This document shows positions 15,466-23,804 of a stretch of 33,306 nt of DNA, in pieces. Location: NCBI GenBank assembly GCA_051878085.1, contig JBJEJN010000181.1, positions 1-33,306 of the forward strand. The letters are read 5' to 3'. A program made the translations under genes and the position numbers. Positions within the stretch are counted from its first letter, which is position 1; each line of letters starts with the position of its first letter. Source of the stretch: SFTH01 sp051878085. GTDB taxonomy: Bacteria; Bacillota; Clostridia; Christensenellales; Aristaeellaceae. The notes under the pieces were generated by a model. It did no database searches, had not been told where the DNA came from, and saw only the letters and a program-made list of their open reading frames with translations.

Positions 15466-16395
15466 ATGATAAAGTACATCCTGAAGCGCCTGCTGGCGGG
15501 CGTGCTCACCATAGTGGTGCTGATTACCGTCGCGTTCTTTCTGATGCACGCGATGCCCGGCAGCCCCTTCAGCCAGGAGGAGCAGAAGAAGCTTACGGAG
15601 GAGGGCCTGGCCCGCCTGAACGCAAAGTACGGCCTGGACAAGCCCGTCTGGGAGCAGTACATCACCTACTGGAAGGGGCTTTTGAAGTTTGACTTCGGCA
15701 CCTCCTTCAAAAAGCCGGACACCACCGTCAATGAAATCATCTTCAGCCACTTCCCGACCTCTGCGAAGGTGGGCGGCGTGGCGATTCTGGTGTCGCTGCT
15801 GATCGGCATACCGCTGGGCATGGCTGCGGCGCTGCACCGGGGCAAGGGCATCGACTGGTTCTGCATGGTGTTCGCCACCATCGGCATCTCCGCGCCGGTG
15901 TTCGTCATCTCGGTGCTGCTGATGTACCTGTTCTGCAGTGCGATTCCCATACTGCCGAACTTCGGCCTGAACAGCTGGAAGAACTACATCCTGCCGGTGG
16001 CCTGCCTGTCGTTCAGCCCCATTGCCTACATCGCGCGCCAGACCCGATCCTCCATGCTGGACGCGATGGGCCAGGATTACATCCGCACCGCCCGTGCCAA
16101 GGGCGTTTCGGAGTTCAAGGTTGTGGCCAAGCACGCGCTGAAGAACGCGCTCACGCCGGTCATCACCTACCTGGGCACGCTGATCGCCAGCCTGCTGACC
16201 GGCTCCTTCGTGGTGGAGCGCCTGTTCTCCATCTCCGGCATCGGCCGCTACTTCGTCCAGTCCATCTCCGACCGGGACTACACGATGATCATGGGCATTA
16301 CCATCTTCTTCGGCATCTTCGTCGTCATCTGCAACCTGATCGCCGACATCATGCTGGCCATCATCGACCCGCGCGTCAAGCTCACCAATCAGTAA
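15466..16395 (+). CDS. oppB: Peptide ABC transporter permease OppB/DppB
   Basis: This 309-residue membrane protein is one half of the peptide channel. It begins MIKYILKRLLAGVLTIVVLI, the usual first TM of OppB. It keeps the extracytoplasmic loop LNAKYGLDKPVWEQYITYWK and the EAA-type coupling segment near YIRTARAKGVSEFKVVAKHA (about 205-224). About six TM segments are seen. AGGAG lies upstream of the ATG. First gene of the operon; oppC starts 13 nt after its stop. Confidence 0.93.
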   Translation: MIKYILKRLLAGVLTIVVLITVAFFLMHAMPGSPFSQEEQKKLTEEGLARLNAKYGLDKPVWEQYITYWKGLLKFDFGTSFKKPDTTVNEIIFSHFPTSAKVGGVAILVSLLIGIPLGMAAALHRGKGIDWFCMVFATIGISAPVFVISVLLMYLFCSAIPILPNFGLNSWKNYILPVACLSFSPIAYIARQTRSSMLDAMGQDYIRTARAKGVSEFKVVAKHALKNALTPVITYLGTLIASLLTGSFVVERLFSISGIGRYFVQSISDRDYTMIMGITIFFGIFVVICNLIADIMLAIIDPRVKLTNQ

Positions 16396-16408
16396 GGAGG
16401 CACGTCAC

Positions 16409-17398
16409 ATGGGAAAAGCAAGTAAGAAATTCGCGCCCATCCCCGCGGACGCGCTCTCCAATTCCATCTCCCCGGAGGATTACGCCGCGCTGGACGCGGA
16501 CATGTTCGACATGAACGCCGCAGCCGAGGACAGCTCCGAAAAGATCGTCCGCGAGAGCACGACCTACTGGCACGACGTCTGGAAACGCTTCCGCCGGGAC
16601 CCGCTGGCCATCTTCGGCCTGTGCGTGATTCTGGTGATGGCCATCGCCTGCATCGTCGTGCCGATGGTCTCGCCGTACACCTACTCCGGCATGGATCTGA
16701 CCAACATGAACGCCGGCCCCTCGCTGGCGCATCCCTGCGGCACCGACCAGATGGGCCGCGACTTGTTCATCCGCATCATGTACGGCGCGCGCATCTCGCT
16801 GTCCATCGGCGTGGTTGCCGCAGCGATCAACTTCCTGATCGGCGTGGTCTACGGCGGCATCGCCGGCTACATCGGCGGCAAGGTGGACATGGTGATGATG
16901 CGCATCGTGGACATCCTGATCGCGCTGCCCAGCATGCTCTACACCGTGCTGATCATGCTGGTGCTGGGCTCCAGCGTGGGCACGGTCATCCTGGCGCTGT
17001 GCTTCACCTCCTGGATCGGCACCGCCCGCATCGTGCGCAGCGAGGTCATGCGCCTGAAGCACTCCGAGTACGTGCTGGCGGCGCGGCTGTCCGGCGCGAA
17101 GTTCTGGAACCTGCTGGTGTCGCACCTGATCCCCAACGCCATGGGCCCGATCATCGTCTCCACCGCGTTCCTGATTCCCAGCGCGATCTTCTCCGAGGCC
17201 TTCCTGTCCTTCCTGGGCATCGGCATTCAGGCCCCGATGGCGAGCTGGGGCACGCTGGCCAACGACGCCCAGAGCACCCTGATGACCTATCCCCACCAGA
17301 TGATCTTCCCGGTGCTTGCGATTTGCATCACCATGTTCTCGTTCAATTTTATCGGTGACGGCCTGCGCGACGCGCTCGATCCGAAGCTGAAGAAGTGA
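16409..17398 (+). CDS. oppC: Peptide ABC transporter permease OppC/DppC
   Basis: This 329-residue membrane protein is the partner of OppB. A charged cytoplasmic region of about 65 residues, acidic in its middle, precedes the first TM (RRDPLAIFGLCVILVMAI). The family segments PCGTDQMGRDLFIRIMYGAR and EYVLAARLSGAKFWNLLVSH (EAA-type) are clear. AAGGAGG at 16394-16400 gives the start. The stop region supplies the ribosome binding site of oppD. Confidence 0.93.
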   Translation: MGKASKKFAPIPADALSNSISPEDYAALDADMFDMNAAAEDSSEKIVRESTTYWHDVWKRFRRDPLAIFGLCVILVMAIACIVVPMVSPYTYSGMDLTNMNAGPSLAHPCGTDQMGRDLFIRIMYGARISLSIGVVAAAINFLIGVVYGGIAGYIGGKVDMVMMRIVDILIALPSMLYTVLIMLVLGSSVGTVILALCFTSWIGTARIVRSEVMRLKHSEYVLAARLSGAKFWNLLVSHLIPNAMGPIIVSTAFLIPSAIFSEAFLSFLGIGIQAPMASWGTLANDAQSTLMTYPHQMIFPVLAICITMFSFNFIGDGLRDALDPKLKK

Positions 17399-17409
17399 GG
17401 AGGCGCAGC

Positions 17410-18405
<996 letters not shown>

Positions 18406-18408
18406 TCC

Positions 18409-19383
18409 ATGCAGAAACAGGAAGCCATGATTTCAGTCCGCAATCTGAAGATGTATTTCCCGGTGGGCGGCTCCCTTTTTGAGAAGAAAAAGACGCTCAA
18501 GGCCGTGGACGACGTCAGCTTCGACCTCTATCCGGGCGAGACCTTCGGCCTGGTGGGCGAGTCCGGCTGCGGCAAGACCACCGTCGGCCGCACCATCGTG
18601 CGCCTGTACCAGCCCACGGCGGGCCAGATTCTGCTGGACGGCACGGACATCGCACCCCTCTCCGAGAAGGAAGTGCTGCCTTACCGCAGCCGCATGCAGA
18701 TGATCTTTCAGGATCCCTATGCGTCGCTGAATCCCCGCATGACCGTGTCCAGCATCGTCGGCGAGCCGCTGCGCTACCAGGGCATGAACGCCAGGGACAT
18801 CGACGACCGCGTGCGCGAGCTGGTGGAGTGCGTGGGCCTGAAGGAGGATCACCTGAACCGCTATCCCCACGAGTTCTCCGGCGGCCAGCGCCAGCGCATC
18901 GGCATCGCCCGCGCCCTGGCCAGCAAGCCGGACTTCATCGTCTGCGACGAGCCGATCTCCGCACTGGACGTTTCCATTCAGGCGCAGATCATCAACATGC
19001 TGGAGGAGCTGCAGGCGCGCTTTGGCATGACCTACCTGTTCGTCTCCCACGACCTGAGCATGGTGCGCCACATCTCCAAGCGCGTGGCGGTGATGTACCT
19101 TGGCCACATCGTGGAGATGGCGCCGGTCAACGAGCTCTATGCCAACATGCTGCACCCCTACACCAGGGCGCTGATGTCCGCGGTGCCCATCGCCGATCCC
19201 GATGCGGCGGAGAAATCCAAGCGCATCGTGCTCCAGGGCGACGTGCCCCAGCCCATCAATCCGCCCAGCGGCTGCCCCTTCCGCACCCGCTGTCCCTACG
19301 CGGACAAGGGCTGCGCCGAGCAGATTCCGGAGCTCAAGGACATGGGCGGCGGTCACATGGTCGCCTGCCACAAAGTGCAATAA
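18409..19383 (+). CDS. oppF: Peptide ABC transporter ATP-binding protein OppF/DppF
   Basis: This 324-residue ATPase pairs with OppD. It has Walker A GESGCGKTT, Q-loop MIFQDPYASLNPR, signature FSGGQRQRI, Walker B FIVCDEPISALD and switch His in FVSHDLSMV. The C-terminal HPYTRALMSAVPIADP segment and a Cys cluster (CPFRTRCPYADKGC) are typical. It starts 4 nt after oppD, with AAAGGGGG upstream. No terminator separates it from alr 15 nt downstream. Confidence 0.94.
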   Translation: MQKQEAMISVRNLKMYFPVGGSLFEKKKTLKAVDDVSFDLYPGETFGLVGESGCGKTTVGRTIVRLYQPTAGQILLDGTDIAPLSEKEVLPYRSRMQMIFQDPYASLNPRMTVSSIVGEPLRYQGMNARDIDDRVRELVECVGLKEDHLNRYPHEFSGGQRQRIGIARALASKPDFIVCDEPISALDVSIQAQIINMLEELQARFGMTYLFVSHDLSMVRHISKRVAVMYLGHIVEMAPVNELYANMLHPYTRALMSAVPIADPDAAEKSKRIVLQGDVPQPINPPSGCPFRTRCPYADKGCAEQIPELKDMGGGHMVACHKVQ

Positions 19384-19398
19384 CGGAGATAAGAGACA

Positions 19399-20529
19399 AT
19401 GACTTACGAGGATGCGGTCTCCCGCTGCTGGCTGGAGGTGGACCTGGACGCGATCCGGGAAAACTACCGCGCGGCCTGTGCAATGGTGGGGGAGGGCGCG
19501 CAGATCATACCGGTGCTCAAGGCCAACGCCTACGGCATGAATGCCGTGGAGGTTGCCGGGGCACTGAAAACCGAGGGCGCGCGGCTGTTCGCCGTGGCCA
19601 GCTCGGACGAGGCCGAGCAGCTGCTCCGGGAAGTACCCGATATCGAGGTGCTCGTCCTGGGCATGGTGGGCGAGGGCGCGCTGCGCCGCTTGATTGCCCA
19701 AAACATGCCCATCACCCTGTTTTCCGAAACGCAGGGCGAGAAAATCGCGAAGATCGCCGCCGAGCTGGGCGCGGTTGCCCGGGTGCACCTGAAGGTGGAC
19801 ACCGGCCTGCACCGCCTGGGTCTGGAGCCGGGGCGCGCGGCGGAGTATGTGCAGAAGCTCTGTGCGGATGGAAGGGTGCAGGTCTGCGGCCTGTTCACCC
19901 ATCTGGCCATTCACACCGCCGAGATGGACCGCATACAGGTGGAGAAGCTGACTGCGGTGCGGAATGCGCTGACAAAGGCAGGCATTGAGGTTCCACTGAC
20001 CCATGCGGTGGACAGCATCGGCATGGTTCGCTACCCCGAATCCCATCTGGACGGCGCGCGTGTGGGCGCGTGGCTCTACGGCGTCACGCCCCGTAGGGCA
20101 CCGAAGCCCAGCCGCTGCGTGGGCCGCTTCGTGGCGCGCATCGCCCAGCTGAGACGGGTGAAAAAGGGCGAGCTGATCGGCTATGACGACGATTCTCCCT
20201 TACAGCGCGACAGCCTCATCGCTACAATCAGCGCCGGCTACATCGACGGCACGCCCCGGGTGGGCGAGGGCTGGCAGGTGGAGATTTGCGGCCAGCGCGC
20301 CGACGTGATCGGCATCGCCTGCATGGATCAGCTGATGGCGGACGTGACGGATATCCCGGAGGTCGCCGAGGGCGACGAGGTCGTATTCGTCGGCGGCGGG
20401 ATCGACGTGGAGGAGTATTCCCGGATGGGCCGCTTCAATCACAACGAGGCATGGGCGCGCATCGGGCGGCGCGTGCCCCGCATCTTCTATGAAAGTGGAA
20501 AGCCCGTGCGCGTGCGCGCGGAGCTGTGA
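19399..20529 (+). CDS. alr: Alanine racemase
   Basis: This 376-residue fold-type III PLP enzyme interconverts L- and D-alanine. The PLP lysine is Lys41 in PVLKANAYG. The second half has SAGYIDGTPR (catalytic Tyr about 281) and CMDQLMADVTD in the beta domain. GGAG lies 10 nt before the ATG. In this operon it sits between a peptide importer and an M20 peptidase, which suggests a catabolic use of D- or L-alanine released from imported peptides rather than, or as well as, cell-wall supply. A broader amino-acid racemase activity cannot be excluded. Confidence 0.92.
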   Translation: MTYEDAVSRCWLEVDLDAIRENYRAACAMVGEGAQIIPVLKANAYGMNAVEVAGALKTEGARLFAVASSDEAEQLLREVPDIEVLVLGMVGEGALRRLIAQNMPITLFSETQGEKIAKIAAELGAVARVHLKVDTGLHRLGLEPGRAAEYVQKLCADGRVQVCGLFTHLAIHTAEMDRIQVEKLTAVRNALTKAGIEVPLTHAVDSIGMVRYPESHLDGARVGAWLYGVTPRRAPKPSRCVGRFVARIAQLRRVKKGELIGYDDDSPLQRDSLIATISAGYIDGTPRVGEGWQVEICGQRADVIGIACMDQLMADVTDIPEVAEGDEVVFVGGGIDVEEYSRMGRFNHNEAWARIGRRVPRIFYESGKPVRVRAEL

Positions 20530-20539
20530 GGACGGAAAA

Positions 20540-21724
20540 ATGAATCGTGAGGAATTGCAGAAGCTGGTGGAGGCGAACTATGCGTGGACGGTGGAAAAGC
20601 GCCGCGCGCTGCATCGCATCCCGGAGGAGGGCTTCCGCGAATTCAAGACGCAGCAGCTGATCTGCGAGACCCTGGAAGAACTGAAGATTCCCTACACCAT
20701 TGAAAAGACCTGGGTGGTCGGCCTGATCGAGGGCGCGCAGCCGGGCCGCTGCATCGGCCTGCGGGCGGACATCGACGCGCTGCCGCTGACCGAGCCGGTG
20801 GGCTGTCCCTTCCGATCCACCCACGAGGGCTGGATGCACGCCTGCGGCCACGATGTGCACACGGCGATCCAGCTGGGCGTGGCGAAGATGTTTTCTGAAA
20901 TGCGCGACAGGCTGCACGGCAGCGTGAAGCTGCTGTTCCAGCCCGCGGAGGAGACCACCGGCGGCGCGCTGCCGATGGTGAAGGCGGGCGTGCTGGAGAA
21001 TCCCCACGTGGACGCGTGCTACGGCCTGCATGTGCAGCCGTACCTGCCGCTGGGCACGGTGGAGACCCGCCACGGTGCGCTCAACGCCGCCTGCGACGAG
21101 CTGGAGATGGACGTTTGGGGCAAGGGTGGTCACGCGGCCTACCCGGAGAACAGCGTGGACGCCATCGTCTGCGCGGCGCAGATCATCTCGACGCTGCAAA
21201 CCCTGGTCTCCCGCAACGTATCCCCGCTGAACAGCCTGGTGCTGACCTTCGGCACCATCGAGGGCGGCAAGGCGAACAACGTCATCTGCAACCACGTGCA
21301 CATGCGCGGCACGCTGCGCACGGTGGATCCCAAGCTGCGCACCTTCGCGCACCGGCGCATCCGTGAGATCGCCCAGAGCGTGGCAATGGCCTTCGGTGCG
21401 ACCGCCGAGGTGAAGGTGCTGGACGGCTACAGCGTGCTGGTCAACCATGAGCGCGAGACCGATCTGGTGCTGGACGTGGCCAAGGAGCTCTTCGGCAGGG
21501 GCTACGTGAAGATGAAGCTTGCGCCCAGCATGGGCGGCGAGGACTTCTCCTTCTTTACCGAGAAGGTTCCCGGCGCGTTCTACCACATCGGCTGCTCGCC
21601 CATCGACCGCATGCCGGCCCCGGCGCTGCACAGCCAGCACTTCTGCGCGGACGAGCGCTGCATCCACCAGGGCCTGATGATGCAGATGGGCATCGTGCTG
21701 ACGGAGACCGGAACGGAGCTATAA
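20540..21724 (+). CDS. M20 family metallopeptidase / amidohydrolase
   Basis: This 394-residue cytoplasmic di-metal hydrolase belongs to the M20D group (N-acyl-amino-acid amidohydrolase, hippurate hydrolase, IAA-amino-acid hydrolase relatives). Metal-site motifs are in order: LRADIDALPL, HACGHDVH (Cys102, His104), PAEETTGGA (Glu137-Glu138), ... and GGEDFSFF near the C-terminus. It should cleave an amide bond of an N-acylated amino acid or a small peptide. The ATG at 20540 follows alr by 10 nt, with GAGG upstream. It is the last gene of the operon, which ends in a palindromic element. Confidence 0.9.
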   Translation: MNREELQKLVEANYAWTVEKRRALHRIPEEGFREFKTQQLICETLEELKIPYTIEKTWVVGLIEGAQPGRCIGLRADIDALPLTEPVGCPFRSTHEGWMHACGHDVHTAIQLGVAKMFSEMRDRLHGSVKLLFQPAEETTGGALPMVKAGVLENPHVDACYGLHVQPYLPLGTVETRHGALNAACDELEMDVWGKGGHAAYPENSVDAIVCAAQIISTLQTLVSRNVSPLNSLVLTFGTIEGGKANNVICNHVHMRGTLRTVDPKLRTFAHRRIREIAQSVAMAFGATAEVKVLDGYSVLVNHERETDLVLDVAKELFGRGYVKMKLAPSMGGEDFSFFTEKVPGAFYHIGCSPIDRMPAPALHSQHFCADERCIHQGLMMQMGIVLTETGTEL

Positions 21725-21729
21725 AAAAG

Positions 21730-21856
21730 AAGAGGCTGTCTCAAAACGGGAAGAATGTGTTGAGACAGCCACAGCTGTAGGGCGGGGGGCCTTCACCCCG
21801 CCGCATAAAATCGTGAGGCTGCCTCGAAACGACGAATCGTTTTGAGACAGCCTCTT
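21730..21856. repeat. 127-bp palindromic element with perfect 19-bp terminal inverted repeats
   Basis: AAGAGGCTGTCTCAAAACG at 21730-21748 is the exact reverse complement of 21838-21856. Inside, each end forms its own hairpin with an inner half-copy (21735-21770, and 21814-21854 with an 18-bp imperfect stem), and a third hairpin GGCGGGG/CCCCGCC lies between them. T-rich sequence follows on both outer sides (TTTCGTATAATTCTT rightwards; TTCTTTTTTAT leftwards), so it can end transcription from both convergent genes. It resembles a MITE or REP-type dispersed repeat. No transposase is present. Confidence 0.85.
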
Positions 21857-21867
21857 TCGTATAATTC

Positions 21868-22524
21868 TTATTCCAAATGCAGCAGGTTGAAATCGAAGGC
21901 CTTGGTGATGGGCACCCAGTACATGGCGTAGTGCTCGTCGTAGCCGGTGCGCACGCCGCGGCGGTTGACGTACTCGGCGCAGATTTCGCTGCCGGGAACC
22001 ACCTCGCGGATGTCGGGGCGCACGGCGGGGTTCATGCTGTCGCGGCTGGAGTCGATGATCAGAATTTGGCGCTCACCGTCCTGCACGCGGTGGTCCAGGA
22101 TGGCCACGATGTGGCCCACGCGCAGGTCGGTCAGGGCATAGCCGCCGGCCTCCAGGGTGTTCCACAGCGCCTCGTGATCGTTGAGCAGGCCGTCCATGTC
22201 GTATCTGAGGCCGTACTTTGCCAGCCTGCCGTCCTCCTGCATGGCCTTGAGCAGCATCGGCCTGTCGGTGCCGTCGTCGCCGCGCCCGCCGGTGCGGCAG
22301 GAGAAGTCCGCCAGCTCGTCGGGATCGATCTTCTCACCCGTGGCCCAGTCGATCAGGTGGCACACGGAGAAGATGCCGCAGCCCGCGTCGTGCAGGTTGT
22401 CGTTGGCCTCGCTGGGAATGCCCGGGTAGCCATAATAGGCGGTCCACTCCGGGCAGCTCTGGTTCAGCAGCCGCAGCTCGCGGCCCTGATAGTTGAACAT
22501 TTTCGTCTTTCCGGTGTATTCCAT
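21868..22524 (-). CDS. C39-like cysteine peptidase homologue downstream of a cobalamin riboswitch
   Basis: This 218-residue protein has no signal peptide or TM segment. The pattern fits the peptidase C39_2 papain-like group: a Gln early (NQSCPEW, Gln22), DAGCGIFSVCHLIDWATG with Cys49 as likely nucleophile, VGHIVAILDHR (His138) and ILIIDSSRDS (Asp158). The reaction is unknown; it could cleave or remodel a peptide or amide. The ATG at 22524 is preferred because the reading frame upstream runs through the riboswitch; AAAGG precedes it. The only transcript start visible on this strand lies before the riboswitch, so expression should fall with cobalamin if the switch acts as usual. This regulon membership is unusual. 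Confidence 0.75.
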   Translation of the reverse strand: MEYTGKTKMFNYQGRELRLLNQSCPEWTAYYGYPGIPSEANDNLHDAGCGIFSVCHLIDWATGEKIDPDELADFSCRTGGRGDDGTDRPMLLKAMQEDGRLAKYGLRYDMDGLLNDHEALWNTLEAGGYALTDLRVGHIVAILDHRVQDGERQILIIDSSRDSMNPAVRPDIREVVPGSEICAEYVNRRGVRTGYDEHYAMYWVPITKAFDFNLLHLE

Positions 22525-22569
22525 AGTAATCTGCCTTTCGTTTCGAGAAAACTCGGCTGCATAAGAACA

Positions 22570-22647
22570 GCCGGCTATACAGGCCCATGTACAGCCGGCT
22601 TCGCTTGACCGCAAAGCCGGTTGACCGCATCGGGGGATGTGATGCGG
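22570..22647 (-). promoter_or_regulatory. Expression platform with mutually exclusive hairpins
   Basis: On the minus strand, hairpin A (22620-22595, 10-bp stem) and hairpin B (22599-22570, 12-bp stem with one G-T pair) share CCGGC, so only one can form at a time. Hairpin B is followed by TGTTCTT and could be the terminator, with A the antiterminator. A further 7-bp stem lies at 22647-22625. The U-run is weak. Confidence 0.65.
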
Positions 22648-22777
22648 CAAACGCACTGCGGACAGAAAAACAGGATCTATCAGATTCTTCGCCGATACAT
22701 CCCGCTGAAACTGTCTCGCCGCTGTGCGCCGAAACCGGAACATATCCTTCTTTGAAACCGAAGAAAGCAATACGCGA

Positions 22778-22948
22778 TCCATGGGCAGGTTTTCTGACTC
22801 GGCTTCCATGCCCCGCGCGCCTTCTCGACCGTCGTCAATGGCATCTGCGCGGCGCTCCACCTCACAGCAGCGGTCCTGTTGGAGATTCGCACTCCATTCC
22901 CTCGCGCCCCGATGGGGTTCACCCGTGGATTTCCGATATTCTGTTTTC
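22778..22948 (-). promoter_or_regulatory. Cobalamin riboswitch
   Basis: Read on the minus strand, the conserved parts appear in order: GGGTGAACCCC, GGGAATGGAGTGCGAATCTCC, ACAGGACCGCTGCTGT, ATGCCATTGACG with GAGAAGGC, and the B12 box AGTCAGAAAACCTGCC (22799-22784). Orientation is clear from the B12 box being last. It points to the C39-like gene, away from the cob operon. The ligand subtype cannot be decided from this view. Confidence 0.9.
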
Positions 22949-22955
22949 GCTTTGT

Positions 22956-22984
22956 ATTATAGCACGTTCCATCCCCTTTGTAAA
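22956..22984 (-). promoter_or_regulatory. Promoter of the cobalamin-riboswitch transcript
   Basis: On the minus strand, TTTACA and a perfect TATAAT are separated by 17 nt, ending just before the riboswitch. Its -35 lies 12 nt from the -35 of the divergent cob promoter. Confidence 0.85.
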
Positions 22985-22996
22985 GATCTGATTTGC

Positions 22997-23025
22997 TTGA
23001 AGTTCACGTGCACGTGTGGTATAAT
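22997..23025 (+). promoter_or_regulatory. Promoter of the cobamide operon
   Basis: TTGAAG and TATAAT are separated by 17 nt, 32 nt before the first start codon. The leader is too short to hold a riboswitch. The spacer contains a perfect palindrome. Confidence 0.85.
23005..23016. promoter_or_regulatory. Candidate operator in the cob promoter
   Basis: CACGTGCACGTG is a perfect 12-bp palindrome lying wholly between -35 and -10. A repressor bound here would block RNA polymerase. The cognate regulator is not identified. Confidence 0.55.
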
Positions 23026-23057
23026 TTTGTCTGATACATGATTACTTGGAGGCAGAG

Positions 23058-23804
23058 ATGCGCCGCTTTAGCATATCGGAGTTGGATGCGCGCGCGCCGG
23101 AGCTTGCGCTCGGGCGTGGCCTGGGGCTGGAAATCATCGGCTTCTGCACGGCGGAGCGCATGGAGGACGCGGCGCTGCTCGCTTCGGAGGAAGCGCGGTT
23201 GCGCCCGTTTGTGCGGAAATCGCTGCACGCCCCCTATTACGAGCTCACGCCCTGCGCCATCGATTCGCTGATTGGACGGGTGAGCCTGCACCGCTACCGT
23301 CAGGCCGTTGCAACCTGCATGCGGCTGGGAATCCGTCGGATGGTCGTGCACTCCGGCTATGCGCCGCAGATGTACTTCCCCGAATGGTTCGTGCCCAGAT
23401 CCATCGAATTCTGGCGGGAGTTCGTGCGTGAGCTGCCGGAGGACTTCGAGCTGCTGCTGGAGAACGTACTGGATGTGCGCCCGGAGTACATCCGGGACGT
23501 GTGCGACGGCGTGGACGATCCTAGGCTGCGCATCTGCCTGGACGTGGGCCACGCCAACGCCTACTCACCGGTTCCGGTGAAGGAGTGGATCGCCATGCTG
23601 GGCGGACGCATCGCACACGTGCACCTGCACAACAACGATGGAAGCCGCGACGCCCATGCGCCGCTGCATGCGGGAAGCATGGACATTCCGCACATTCTGG
23701 AGCTGTTGGATCGGTATGCGCCGGAGGCGGAGATCTGCATCGAGAGCGTGGACGCATTGAGCTGTCTGAAAACACTGGAGGAAACAGGAGTTATAGAAAG
23801 ATGA
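23058..23804 (+). CDS. TIM-barrel protein of the AP endonuclease 2 superfamily; candidate cobamide-remodelling hydrolase CbiR
   Basis: This 248-residue protein has the xylose-isomerase-like barrel with a full set of likely metal ligands: His57 (SLHAP), His98 (VVHSG), Glu135 (LLLENV), Asp162 and His165 (CLDVGHAN), His189/His191, Asp198-His200 (RDAH) and Glu229 (CIES). CbiR of Akkermansia is a known member of this superfamily that cleaves the phosphoribosyl bond of cobamides so that the lower ligand can be replaced. As first gene of a lower-ligand assembly operon, and overlapping cobT by ATGA, this gene fits that role. Sequence alone cannot exclude another sugar-phosphate isomerase or epimerase. 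GGAGG (23048-23052) sets the ATG at 23058. Confidence 0.75.
   Translation: MRRFSISELDARAPELALGRGLGLEIIGFCTAERMEDAALLASEEARLRPFVRKSLHAPYYELTPCAIDSLIGRVSLHRYRQAVATCMRLGIRRMVVHSGYAPQMYFPEWFVPRSIEFWREFVRELPEDFELLLENVLDVRPEYIRDVCDGVDDPRLRICLDVGHANAYSPVPVKEWIAMLGGRIAHVHLHNNDGSRDAHAPLHAGSMDIPHILELLDRYAPEAEICIESVDALSCLKTLEETGVIER

Noticed and set aside
21730..21856. A short CRISPR-like array in the palindromic stretch
   Set aside because: The copies are inverted, not direct, with no regular spacers and no cas genes nearby.
22525..22860. Upstream in-frame extension of the C39-like protein
   Set aside because: The extension is translated from the cobalamin riboswitch and its expression platform and shows no family similarity. 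The ATG at 22524 is the sensible start.
23585..23800. N-terminal extension of CobT inside the preceding gene
   Set aside because: It overlaps the TIM-barrel gene in another frame. CobT homology starts just after the ATG at 23801, which has AGGAG upstream.
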